Shown here piece by piece: positions 37,470-45,889 of a stretch of DNA of 64,000 bases. This DNA is from Agromyces mangrovi. Its GTDB lineage: Bacteria; Actinomycetota; Actinomycetes; Actinomycetales; Microbacteriaceae. The notes under the pieces were generated by a model. The model did not search any database. It saw only the letters and a program-made list of their open reading frames with translations, and was not told the DNA's origin. Position numbers and translations under genes: made by a program. Position 1 is the first letter of the stretch. Each line of letters begins with the position of its first letter. The DNA is taken from positions 682,001 to 746,000 of the forward strand of contig NZ_AP027737.1 in assembly GCF_030296695.1 (NCBI RefSeq), read 5' to 3'.

Positions 37470-38921
37470 TCAGCCGAGCCGACTCGGCACAGGTGCCTCA
37501 ACGCCCGTGTCGACCGGCGCATACCCGAGCGGGGCGGATGCTCCGGGCTGCAGCGCGGCCTTCACGCGACGCGCGCGCCGGAGCACCCATCGCGCGGGCA
37601 ACGCGACCGCGGTCGCCGCGGCGCCCGCCACTGCAGCGGGTCCGGCGTCGTGCTGGCCGAGCATCCGTCGCCGCTCGTAGGCACGGCGCACCGCGCCGCC
37701 GGTGAGGTTGTGGCGACGCACCCGCTGCGGCAGCACGCCGCGGTCGCGGGCGGCGACCAGGGCGCCGAGCTGCACGATCCAGTCGTCGTCGGCAGCGGGG
37801 TGGAAGTAGTTGTCCTCGAGCCATGCCGGGTCGGGGTCGCGGTAGTCGCCCGCGACCAGCGCCTCGTGGCCGGCGAGCAACCCGCTGCCGACGAACACGG
37901 TGTTGATCATGGCCTTCTCGACCCCGAAGTCGTCGAGCAGCAGCGCCGGCACGCCGGCTGCCACGGCCTCGAGCACCGCGGTCGAGCTCACGGTCACGAG
38001 CGCGGCGGCGCGCTCGAGATGCGCCGACATGGGGCCGTCCTCGATCACGAGGTTGGTCGGCAGCCCGACCGACGCGGACCGCGCGGCGAGGAGGTCCTGC
38101 AGGTCGTGCGCCTCGGCGTGCGTCTGCGCCTCGCCCGACCGGGCGCGCACCTTCACGACCACGCGCCGCCCGGGCTGCGCTCGGGCCGCATCGACGAGCC
38201 AGCCGACGAGGCGCTCGCGGTCCTCGAGGGCGCGCGGCACCTTCGCCTGCACGGCGAACACGACGTCGTCGCGCGGTGCGTCGGCGGAGCGGGCCCGCGC
38301 CGGCTCAGCGGCATCCGACCCCCTGCCCCTGACGGACCCGCCCAGGAACGGCAGGCGCGCGAGCCCGAAGCTCACGTCGACCGGCATTCCGGCGGCGTTG
38401 CGCGCGAACTCGCGCACCTCGCGCCGGCTGTGCAGCACGATGAGGTCGGTCTGCTCGCGGTAGACGATCGCCTTGGGCTCGGCCGGGATCGTGATGCCGG
38501 GGAAGCCGCTCAGCAGCACCGGGCGGTCGGGGCGAGCGGCGATCCGCGGCGCGACCACCCGCACGAGCGGGCCGCGCAGCGCGAGGAGCACCACGTCGGG
38601 CTGCCGCACGTCGAGGATCGTGTCGAGGCCATCGAGGTCGACCACGCGCAGCGCGTCGAGCGAGCACGCCGTGCCGTCGAGCGCGACGCGCACCTGGCGG
38701 GCGCTCGGCAGCACAGGCGAGTCGAGCAGCACGACCTGCACGCGCCACGAGCCCGGCACGCCCGATCCCGGGCGCAGCGGCCCCGGCAGCGTCCACGCCA
38801 GCGACGCACCCCACTTCAGGTAGGAATCGCTGTCGGCCACGACCAGCATGCGGCGCGAACGCCCCGCACCGGCATCCGACGACCCGCTCACCGGGCCGGC
38901 CCCATCCGAGCCCTCGCTCAC
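37470..38921 (-). CDS. Putative glycosyltransferase, DUF6716-like
   Basis: 483 aa. A GT-B-like two-half protein: LVVADSDSYLKWGASLAW near the N-terminus, and in the C-terminal half LVTVSSTAVLEAVAAGVPALLLDDFGV, which resembles the donor-site loop of capsule/polysialyl-type transferases. GTG 38921 overlaps the neuB stop (GTGA). As third gene after CMP-nonulosonate genes it is the best candidate to transfer that sugar. DUF6716 is my recognition of the family, not proven. Confidence 0.72.
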   Translation of the reverse strand: MSEGSDGAGPVSGSSDAGAGRSRRMLVVADSDSYLKWGASLAWTLPGPLRPGSGVPGSWRVQVVLLDSPVLPSARQVRVALDGTACSLDALRVVDLDGLDTILDVRQPDVVLLALRGPLVRVVAPRIAARPDRPVLLSGFPGITIPAEPKAIVYREQTDLIVLHSRREVREFARNAAGMPVDVSFGLARLPFLGGSVRGRGSDAAEPARARSADAPRDDVVFAVQAKVPRALEDRERLVGWLVDAARAQPGRRVVVKVRARSGEAQTHAEAHDLQDLLAARSASVGLPTNLVIEDGPMSAHLERAAALVTVSSTAVLEAVAAGVPALLLDDFGVEKAMINTVFVGSGLLAGHEALVAGDYRDPDPAWLEDNYFHPAADDDWIVQLGALVAARDRGVLPQRVRRHNLTGGAVRRAYERRRMLGQHDAGPAAVAGAAATAVALPARWVLRRARRVKAALQPGASAPLGYAPVDTGVEAPVPSRLG

Positions 38922-39808
38922 GAGACCAGCACGCGCCGCAGCTTGGCGCGCGGCGCCTCCTCGCCCGGGAAGACGCGCTTGATGCCGTCGCCCATGGCCT
39001 CGCCGATGATGCGGATGTCGCGGACGAGATGCTGCAGCCCCTGCGGCTCGAGCGAGGCGGCGTGGTCGCTGCCCCACATCGTGCGGTCGAGCGTGATGTG
39101 CCGTTCGACGGCCACCGCGCCGAGCGCGACCGCGGCGAGCGAGATCTGCAGCCCGGGCTCGTGGCCCGAGTACCCGACCGGCACGCCCGGGTAGCGCAGC
39201 TGCAGCGTGTCGATCATGCGCAGGTTCGCTTCCTCGGCGGGCATCGGGTAGCTCGACGTGGCGTGCAGGAGCACGAGTCGCTCGGTACCCAGCACCTCGA
39301 CCGCGCGGTCGATCTCCTCGATCGTCGACATGCCGGTCGAGCAGATGACGGGACGACCGGTGGCGGCGATGGCGCGCAGCAGCTCGAGGTCGGTGACCGA
39401 GGCGGATGCCACCTTGTACGCCACCGGCTCGTGACCGAATGCGCCCAGCGCCTCGAGGAACTCCACCGAGGGCACGTCCCACGGCGAGGCGAACCAGTCG
39501 AGGCCGACGGATGCCGCGTGCTCGGCCACCGCACGGTACTCCGCCACGCCGAACTCCACGCGACGCCGGTAGTCGAGGTAGCTCATGGTGCCCCACGGCG
39601 TCTCGCGGGGCATGTCGCGCATGTGCTCGGGCGTCGCGATCTCGGGCGTGCGCTTCTGGAACTTCACCGCCTGCGCGCCCGCGTCGGCGGCCACGTCGAT
39701 GAGCCGGCGCGCGAGCTCGACGTCGCCGTTGTGGTTGAGCCCGATCTCGCCGATGACGTAGACCGGCTCGCCGTAGCCGACCGCGTTGCGGCCGATGCGA
39801 ATCGCCAT
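38918..39808 (-). CDS. neuB: NeuB/SpsE-family nonulosonic acid synthase
   Basis: 296 aa. Condenses a hexose(amine) or its phosphate with phosphoenolpyruvate to make a nine-carbon nonulosonic acid. TIM-barrel motifs: YVIGEIGLNHNGD, AQAVKFQKRTPE, YKVASASVTDLELLRAI, HATSSYPMPAEEANL, and GYSGHEPGLQISLAAVALGAV. It ends soon after the barrel and appears to lack the C-terminal SAF (antifreeze-like) domain of most NeuB proteins. GGAGGAAG ribosome site before ATG 39808. The exact sugar (Kdn, Neu5Ac or other) is not settled. Confidence 0.88.
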   Translation of the reverse strand: MAIRIGRNAVGYGEPVYVIGEIGLNHNGDVELARRLIDVAADAGAQAVKFQKRTPEIATPEHMRDMPRETPWGTMSYLDYRRRVEFGVAEYRAVAEHAASVGLDWFASPWDVPSVEFLEALGAFGHEPVAYKVASASVTDLELLRAIAATGRPVICSTGMSTIEEIDRAVEVLGTERLVLLHATSSYPMPAEEANLRMIDTLQLRYPGVPVGYSGHEPGLQISLAAVALGAVAVERHITLDRTMWGSDHAASLEPQGLQHLVRDIRIIGEAMGDGIKRVFPGEEAPRAKLRRVLVS

Positions 39809-39821
39809 GGGGCTTCCTCCT

Positions 39822-41048
39822 CTAGTACCAGATGGCACCGGCGAGCGCCGGCTGGTCGGTCGACCGCACCTCTGCGGCGGCGCGGGCGCCGAGCACGAGG
39901 TCGGACAGCTCGCGCACGGCGCCGTCGCCGCCCGCCTTCGTCAGCACGTGGCGTGCGAGCGCGAGCGCCTCCGGCGCGGCATCCGCCACCACCACCGGCC
40001 AGCCCACGAGCCGCAGGCAGCCGAGGTCGCCCACGTCGTTGCCGACGTACGCGATGCGCTCGAGCGGGATGCCCAGCCGCTCGGCCCAGGCCCGCAGCTC
40101 GGGGGCCTTGTCGCGCACGCCGTGCACGACGTCGACACCGAGCTTCGCCGCGCGCGCCGCGACCACCGGGTTCTGCTCGACCGAGAGGATCAGCATCGGC
40201 ACGCCCGCCTCGCGCAGCATCTTCACGCCGTGCCCGTCGCTGCGGCTCACCCGCACCCGCTCGGTGCCGTCGCTGCCCACGTACGCGGTGTCGTCGGTGT
40301 GCACGCCGTCGAAGTCGGTGACCACGGCGTCGACGTCGATGCACGGCACCGCGGGCACGAGCGCCGAGGGCGAGACGACCGCGGCGAGCGCGTCGGCGAG
40401 CGCCAGGTCGGCGGGAGTGTCGATCTCGAGAACGTGCGCGTCGGGCACGAGGCGGAAGCCGATGCGGCCGAAGAACCGGTGCTCGGCCGTGCGGAACCGG
40501 TCGGCGCGCATGACGTAGAAGGCGCCGGTCTCGCGGTACTCGGCCTCGCGGTCCTGCCGACGCAGGCGCGCGCCCGAGCTGTGGTTCACGCCGGCGGCGC
40601 CGCGCGAGGTGTGCCGCCAGAGGAACGCGTGGCTCTCGACGGCGGAGAAGACGACGTCGGCGTCGCCGTGGCGCACCTCGGCGACCGCGGCGTCGATGTC
40701 GGACGGGTCGATGAACGGCGAGGTCGCCTGCACGAACACCAGCACCTCGGGCATCCGCTCCTCGGCCTCGAGCGCGTCGAGTGCGTGCAGCAGCGCCGAC
40801 TCCGAACTCGCGGTGTCGCCCGAGAGGTCGGCGGGCCGGTCGACGACCTCGGCGCCCGCGGCCTCGGCGGTGGCCGCGATCTCGGCATCGTCGGTGGAGA
40901 CGACCACGAGGTCGACGGATGCCGCGGCGAGCGCCGCACGCACCGCGCGCGCGACGAGCGGCACGCCCGCGACCTCGCGCAGGTTCTTGCCGGGCACGCC
41001 CTTCGAGCCTCCGCGTGCGGGGATGACGACGATCACCTCGTGGGGCAT
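39822..41048 (-). CDS. neuA: CMP-nonulosonate cytidylyltransferase fused to KdsC-like phosphatase
   Basis: 408 aa. N-terminal NeuA domain: IPARGGSKGVPGKNLREVAG, then VQATSPF. C-terminal HAD domain of KdsC type: DFDGVHTDD with both catalytic Asp, and YVGNDVGDLGCL. The fusion could dephosphorylate a 9-phosphate and activate the product with CTP, as needed for a Kdn-9-phosphate route. ATG 41048 lies 6 nt after a TAGCCT -10, so the operon mRNA seems leaderless. First gene of the three-gene operon; PHO box upstream. Confidence 0.9.
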   Translation of the reverse strand: MPHEVIVVIPARGGSKGVPGKNLREVAGVPLVARAVRAALAAASVDLVVVSTDDAEIAATAEAAGAEVVDRPADLSGDTASSESALLHALDALEAEERMPEVLVFVQATSPFIDPSDIDAAVAEVRHGDADVVFSAVESHAFLWRHTSRGAAGVNHSSGARLRRQDREAEYRETGAFYVMRADRFRTAEHRFFGRIGFRLVPDAHVLEIDTPADLALADALAAVVSPSALVPAVPCIDVDAVVTDFDGVHTDDTAYVGSDGTERVRVSRSDGHGVKMLREAGVPMLILSVEQNPVVAARAAKLGVDVVHGVRDKAPELRAWAERLGIPLERIAYVGNDVGDLGCLRLVGWPVVVADAAPEALALARHVLTKAGGDGAVRELSDLVLGARAAAEVRSTDQPALAGAIWY

Positions 41049-41054
41049 GTCGCG

Positions 41055-41060
41055 AGGCTA
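41055..41060 (-). promoter_or_regulatory. -10 element (TAGCCT) of the neuA operon
   Basis: On the minus strand TAGCCT, 6 nt, ATG 41048; the last PHO-box unit ends 16 nt upstream of it, the spacing expected where an activator replaces the -35. Confidence 0.6.
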
Positions 41061-41076
41061 GGTTCGCGAACTTGCG

Positions 41077-41120
41077 CACGGGTGAGCGCCGGGTGAACGG
41101 CGCGGGCGCGCCCGGTGAAC
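41077..41120 (-). promoter_or_regulatory. PHO box controlling the nonulosonic-acid operon
   Basis: On the minus strand: GTTCACCGGGC (41110-41120), a degenerate unit, GTTCACCCGGC (41088-41098) and GCTCACCCGTG (41077-41087), all on an 11-bp period. Same sequence and spacing as the pstS box in this window. It could also act on the divergent TauE gene. Confidence 0.75.
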
Positions 41121-41153
41121 GGCTCAGCGCGAGACCCGACGTTGCCGCACGGC

Positions 41154-41159
41154 TACGGT
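41154..41159 (+). promoter_or_regulatory. -10 element (TACGGT) for leaderless TauE mRNA
   Basis: TACGGT, 7 nt, then GTG 41167; supports that start over GTG 41158, which overlaps the element. Confidence 0.4.
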
Positions 41160-41166
41160 GGAACCC

Positions 41167-41907
41167 GTGCCCGACCTGACCGCCCTCGCGTGGGTGCTGC
41201 TCGCATTCTCGGCGTTCATGGTCGGGGTGTCCAAGACCGCGCTGCCGGGCGCGAACACCATCTCGATCGCGCTGTTCGCCGCGGTGCTGCCGGCGCGGGC
41301 CTCGACCGGCGCCCTGCTGCTGCTCCTCATCGTCGGCGACCTGCTCGCGCTCTGGCTCTACCGCCGCCACGCCGACTGGGGCGCGCTGCTGGGCCTCGCC
41401 CCCGCGGTGGCCGTCGGCATCGCGCTCGGCGTGCTCTTCCTGGCGGTCGCGGACGACGCCTGGGTGCGCCGCGTGATCGCCGTGATCCTGCTGCTCGTGA
41501 TCGCGTTCACGCTGTGGCGCCGCCGGCGCGCGTCGGCCGACACCCCCACCGGCGGCCGCGTGGCGGCGTGGAGCTACGGCTCGCTCGGCGGGTTCACGAC
41601 CATGGTCGCGAACGCGGGCGGCCCCGTGATGACGATGTACTTCCTCGCGTCGCGGTTCCCCGTGCAGGCGTTCCTCGGCACGGCCGCGTGGTTCTTCGCG
41701 ATCGTGAACCTCGTGAAGGTGCCGTTCTCGGTCGGCCTCGGCATCATCACGCCCGCGACGCTGTTGCTCGACGTCGTGCTCGTGCCCGCGGTGCTCGTCG
41801 GCGGGTTCGTCGGCTGGAACCTCATGAAGCGGATGCCGCAGCGGGTGTTCGAGCGGATCGTGATCGTGCTGACCGTGGTCGGCGCGCTCTACCTGCTGCT
41901 CATGTAG
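41167..41907 (+). CDS. TauE/SafE-family anion exporter
   Basis: 246 aa, about eight membrane helices. Family features GVSKTALPGANTISI and FTTMVANAGGPVMTMYF are the two halves of the duplicated TauE motif. Members move sulfite, sulfoacetate or related anions. GTG 41167 is chosen on the -10 spacing. Confidence 0.88.
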   Translation: MPDLTALAWVLLAFSAFMVGVSKTALPGANTISIALFAAVLPARASTGALLLLLIVGDLLALWLYRRHADWGALLGLAPAVAVGIALGVLFLAVADDAWVRRVIAVILLLVIAFTLWRRRRASADTPTGGRVAAWSYGSLGGFTTMVANAGGPVMTMYFLASRFPVQAFLGTAAWFFAIVNLVKVPFSVGLGIITPATLLLDVVLVPAVLVGGFVGWNLMKRMPQRVFERIVIVLTVVGALYLLLM

Positions 41908-41947
41908 CTGCGCATCCGCCGAGTCCGGCGCATTCGCCCGATCCGGC

Positions 41948-42829
41948 TCACTGCAACCGGAGCTCGGCCGCCTTCACCACGTTCGCCAGCAGCATCGCGC
42001 GGGTCATCGGGCCCACGCCGCCGGGGTTCGGCGACAGGTGCCCGGCGACCTCCGCGACCGCGGGGTCGACGTCGCCCGTGAGCCGGCCCTTGCCGGTCTC
42101 CTCGTCCTGCACGCGCGTGATGCCCACGTCGAGCACCGCGGCGCCGGGCCGGATCCAGTCGGGCTGCACGAGGTGCGGCACGCCGACGGCGGCCACGACG
42201 ATGTCGGCCCGACGCACCTCGGCGGCCAGGTCGGCCGTGCGCGAGTGCGTCAGGGTCACCGTGGCATCCAGCCCCTTGCGGGTGAAGAGCAGCCCGAGCG
42301 GGCGCCCGACGGTGAGGCCGCGACCGATCACGACCACGTTGCGGCCGCGGATCGGCACGTCGTAGCGCTGCAGCATCTCGACGATGCCCGCGGGCGTGCA
42401 CGGCAGCGGCGAGTGCAGCTCGCCCTCGATGCCGAGCACGAGCCGACCGAGGTTGGTCGGATGCAGCCCGTCGGCGTCCTTGTCGGGGTCGATGAGCTCG
42501 AGCATGGCGTTCTCGTCGTGCCCCGGCGGCAGCGGCAGCTGCACGATGTAGCCGGTGACCTCGCGCGCCGAGTTGAGGTCGGCGATCGCGGCGCGCACGT
42601 CGGCCGACGTGGCCGCGGCGGGCAGGTCGATGCGGATCGACTCGATGCCCACCTCGGCGCAGTCGCGGTGCTTGCCGGCGACGTACGAGCGCGAGCCCGG
42701 GTCGTCGCCGACGAGCAGCGTGCCGAGGCCGGGCACGACGCCGTTGGCCCGCAGGTCGTCGATGCGCGTGCGCAGCTCGTTCTTGATCGCGGTCGCCGTT
42801 GCGACCCCGTCCAGCTTGACCGCCGTCAT
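41948..42829 (-). CDS. folD: Methylenetetrahydrofolate dehydrogenase/cyclohydrolase FolD
   Basis: 293 aa. Converts 5,10-methylene-THF to 10-formyl-THF. Catalytic Lys in [24 protein letters not shown] and [13 protein letters not shown], and the NADP-binding [13 protein letters not shown] are all present. ATG 42829 lies 4 nt after the glyA stop, so the two are cotranscribed under the ZTP riboswitch. Confidence 0.97.
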   Translation of the reverse strand: MTAVKLDGVATATAIKNELRTRIDDLRANGVVPGLGTLLVGDDPGSRSYVAGKHRDCAEVGIESIRIDLPAAATSADVRAAIADLNSAREVTGYIVQLPLPPGHDENAMLELIDPDKDADGLHPTNLGRLVLGIEGELHSPLPCTPAGIVEMLQRYDVPIRGRNVVVIGRGLTVGRPLGLLFTRKGLDATVTLTHSRTADLAAEVRRADIVVAAVGVPHLVQPDWIRPGAAVLDVGITRVQDEETGKGRLTGDVDPAVAEVAGHLSPNPGGVGPMTRAMLLANVVKAAELRLQ

Positions 42830-42833
42830 GCGA

Positions 42834-44108
42834 CTACTGCTCGAGGCCGGGGTACAGCGGGAACCGCGCGGTGAGCGCCTCGACGCGTGCGCGCAGGGGC
42901 GCGACATCGGCACCCGGCTTCAGCGCCTCGGCGATCACGTCGGCGACCTCGGTGAACTCGGCGTCGCCGAAGCCGCGGGTCGCGAGCGCGGGCGTGCCGA
43001 TGCGCAGGCCCGAGGTGATCATCGGCGGGCGCGGGTCGAACGGCACCGCGTTGCGGTTCACGGTGATGAGCGCCGAGTGCAGGATGTCCTCGGCCTGCTG
43101 GCCGTCGAGCTCGGAGGTGCGGAGGTCGGCGAGCACGAGGTGCACGTCGGTGCCGCCGGTGAGCACGTCGACGCCCGCCGCGCGCGAGTCGTCGGCGGTG
43201 AGACGCTCGGCCAGGATCTGCGCGCCGCGGATGGTGCGCGCCTGGCGGTCGACGAACTCCTCGGACGCGGCGATCTTGAACGCGGTCGCCTTCGCGGCGA
43301 TGGCGTGCATGAGCGGGCCGCCCTGCTGGCCGGGGAAGACGTTCGAGTTGAGCTTGCGCGCGAGCTCGGTGTCGCGGCTCACGATGAAGCCCGAGCGCGG
43401 GCCGCCGATGGTCTTGTGCACGGTCGACGAGACGACGTCGGCGTGCGGCACGGGCGACGGGTGGAGCCCTGCGGCCACGAGGCCCGCGAAGTGCGCCATG
43501 TCGACCCAGAGCTTCGCGCCGACCTCGTCGGCGATGGCGCGGAACGCGGCGAAGTCGAGCTGGCGCGGGTAGGCCGACCAGCCGGCGATGATGACCTGCG
43601 GCTTGTGCTCGAGCGCCTTGTCGCGCACGACGTCCATGTCGACGAGGAAGGTCTCGGGGTCGACGCCGTACGAGACGGCGTTGTAGAGCTTGCCCGAGAA
43701 GTTCAGCTTCATGCCGTGGGTGAGGTGGCCGCCGTGGGCGAGCTCGAGGCCGAGGATGGTGTCGCCGGGCGTGGCGATGGCCGACAGCACGGCCGCGTTG
43801 GCGCTCGCGCCCGAGTGCGGCTGCACGTTGGCGTACTCGGCGCCGAACAGCGACTTGGCGCGGTCGATGGCGAGCTGCTCGGCGACGTCGACGTACTCGC
43901 AGCCGCCGTAGTAGCGGCGGCCCGGGTAGCCCTCGGCGTACTTGTTCGTGAGCACCGAGCCCTGCGACTGCAGCACCGAGACGGGCACGAAGTTCTCGCT
44001 CGCGATCATCTCGAGGTACTCGCGCTGGCGGCCCAGCTCCTGCTCGAGGACGGCGGCGATCTCGGGGTCGACGACCTCGAGCGGCTGGTTGAAGACGGAC
44101 TCTGCCAA
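42834..44108 (-). CDS. glyA: Serine hydroxymethyltransferase
   Basis: 424 aa PLP enzyme; serine plus THF gives glycine plus methylene-THF. Motifs: [28 protein letters not shown], and the PLP-Lys in [15 protein letters not shown] choose TTG 44108 (then [15 protein letters not shown]) because AAGGAG lies 6 nt upstream at 44115-44120. ATG 44123 would place that site inside the gene and has none of its own. Product feeds FolD directly. Confidence 0.96.
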   Translation of the reverse strand: MAESVFNQPLEVVDPEIAAVLEQELGRQREYLEMIASENFVPVSVLQSQGSVLTNKYAEGYPGRRYYGGCEYVDVAEQLAIDRAKSLFGAEYANVQPHSGASANAAVLSAIATPGDTILGLELAHGGHLTHGMKLNFSGKLYNAVSYGVDPETFLVDMDVVRDKALEHKPQVIIAGWSAYPRQLDFAAFRAIADEVGAKLWVDMAHFAGLVAAGLHPSPVPHADVVSSTVHKTIGGPRSGFIVSRDTELARKLNSNVFPGQQGGPLMHAIAAKATAFKIAASEEFVDRQARTIRGAQILAERLTADDSRAAGVDVLTGGTDVHLVLADLRTSELDGQQAEDILHSALITVNRNAVPFDPRPPMITSGLRIGTPALATRGFGDAEFTEVADVIAEALKPGADVAPLRARVEALTARFPLYPGLEQ

Positions 44109-44114
44109 GGCTGG

Positions 44115-44120
44115 CTCCTT
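44115..44120 (-). promoter_or_regulatory. Ribosome site deciding a TTG start for glyA
   Basis: AAGGAG on the minus strand, 6 nt before TTG 44108. It lies at codons 2-4 of the longer ATG reading frame. Confidence 0.65.
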
Positions 44121-44170
44121 CATGACACGCGGACCTGGTGGTGGGTGCTGCCGCGGCGACTCGCGCCGAG

Positions 44171-44252
44171 GCATCCGCTCCGGCCCAGGCGAACGGTCGG
44201 ATGCGTGCCAGTCGCTCCCCGGTGGTCACCCACCTCAACGCCAGTCGCGACG
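44171..44252 (-). ncRNA. ZTP (pfl) riboswitch upstream of glyA-folD
   Basis: Minus-strand leader. P1 GTCGC/GCGAC encloses GACTGGCG and the P2 hairpin GGTGG-gtga-CCACC followed by the invariant CGGGGAGCGAC. P3 GCATCCG/CGGATGC encloses the conserved loop CCGTTCGCCTGGGC. This is the pfl-motif consensus; it senses ZMP/ZTP, the purine intermediate that builds up when 10-formyl-THF is short, and switches on folate one-carbon genes such as glyA and folD. It ends about 63 nt before the TTG start; the expression platform is not obvious. Confidence 0.95.
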
Positions 44253-44330
44253 CCAGTCAGCATAGCAACGGATGCCTCGAGCGAGCCGACTGCGGGCCCT
44301 CCCGTTCCGCGCCGTGACGTGGAACAATCG

Positions 44331-44350
44331 TAAGGAGTCCTGACTAATTC
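44331..44350 (+). promoter_or_regulatory. Possible operator upstream of the hexosaminidase gene
   Basis: An AT-richer patch with GTAAGGAGTCCTGACTAAT, containing AGTC-CT-GACT symmetry, 17 nt before ATG 44367. It resembles operators of sugar-responsive ROK-type repressors only loosely. Confidence 0.35.
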
Positions 44351-44366
44351 GAACGGATGCCCCGCC

Positions 44367-45879
44367 ATGCCACACCCCGCGATCATTCCCGCACCGGTCT
44401 CGCTCGAGACGCCCGACGGCCGGGAGCCGTTCGTGCTGCGGCCCGACGCGCGGATCGTCGCCGCCGGGGACGGCGCGCGCCAGGTCGCGGAGGTCCTCGC
44501 CGAGCTGCTGCGACCGGCGACCTGGACGGCGCCCGGGGTCGCGGACGGCGGCGACCCGCGGGGCGGCGACGTCGTGCTCGCGATCGAGGACGACGGCGCG
44601 GGCGACGAGTCGTACCGGCTCGACGTCGACTCCCGTGGCATCCGGCTCTCCTCCCCGGCGCGGCGGGACTGTTCTTCGGCGTGCAGACGCTGCGCCAGCT
44701 GCTGCCGGTCGCGCTCGAGGCATCCGATGGCCCCTTCGCCGTCGCCGTGCCGGCCGTGCGCATCGCCGACGCGCCGCGGTTCGCGTACCGCGGGGTCATG
44801 CTCGACGTCGCCCGCCGGTTCTTCCCGGTCGAGGAGGTGCTGCGCCTCATCGACGAGATCGCACTCGTCAAGGCCAACCACCTGCACCTGCACCTCACCG
44901 ACGACCAGGGCTGGCGCATCGCCGTCGACGCGTACCCCGCGCTCACCGGCATCGGCGCGTCGACCTCGGTCGACGGGCGCGGCGGCGGCCACTACTCGAA
45001 GGCCGACTACGCGCGCATCGTCGCCCACGCGGCATCCCGCCACCTCACGGTCGTGCCCGAGATCGACCTTCCCGGGCACACCCACGCGGCCCTCACCGCG
45101 GTGCCCGAGCTGAACCCCGACGGCGTCGCACCCGCCCCCTACGAGGGCGTCGAGGTCGGGTTCTCGGGCCTCGACCCGCACGCGCCCGCCACCTGGACCT
45201 TCGTCGAGCGCGTGCTCGGCGAGGTCGCGGCGATGACGCCCGGGCCCTACCTGCACATCGGCGGCGACGAGACCCTCTCGACGAGCGAGGCCGACTACCT
45301 CGCCTTCGTCGCGCGCGCGACCGCGATCGCCGCGGGCACCGGCAAGACCGTGATCGGCTGGCACGAGCTGGGGAAGTCGCGCGAGCTGCCCGCGGGCACG
45401 ATCGGTCAGTACTGGAGCTGGACCACCCCGCAGGACGACTCGGCCGAGCGCACGCGGTCGTTCGTCGCACAGGGCGGACGGGTCATCCTCTCCCCTCCGA
45501 CGTGGCGTACCTCGACATCTCCTATCCCAGCGGCGGCGACGGCCCCGACGGGCGACCGCTCGGGCAGGACTGGGCCGACGGCCCGACCTCGCTCGCCGAC
45601 TCGTACGGGTGGGACCCCGAGCGCATCGTGCCGGGCGTCGACGAGTCCGACATCCTCGGCGTCGAGGCACCGCTCTGGACCGAGACCGTCACGAGCCTCG
45701 CCGAGGCGGAGTGGCTGCTCTTCCCGCGCCTCGCGGCCGTCGCCGAGATCGCCTGGTCGCCCGCGTCGACCGAGCGCGACCTGGCCGAGTTCGAAGGCCG
45801 ACTGACGGCGTTCCGTGCACGCCTCGCCGCCCTCGGCGTCGCGTGCGGCGGGGCGGCGCCCGCGCCGGCCACCGCATAG
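44367..45879 (+). CDS. GH20 beta-N-acetylhexosaminidase, two frameshifts
   Basis: About 504 aa once repaired. Removes terminal GlcNAc/GalNAc from chitooligosaccharides or glycans. N-terminal GH20b domain starts MPHPAIIPAPVSLETPDG; the catalytic barrel has FAYRGVMLDVARRFF, HLHLTDDQGWRI and the catalytic Asp-Glu in HIGGDE. Single bases are missing near 44656-44662 and in CCCC 45492-45495. No signal peptide was seen, so it may act in the cytoplasm on imported sugars. nagA follows 10 nt later. Confidence 0.9.
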
Positions 45880-45882
45880 GGT
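45877..45882 (+). promoter_or_regulatory. -10 element (TAGGGT) just before nagA
   Basis: TAGGGT, 7 nt, GTG 45890. It overlaps the hexosaminidase stop codon and could give nagA its own leaderless transcript. Confidence 0.4.
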
Positions 45883-45889
45883 GGGCCGC

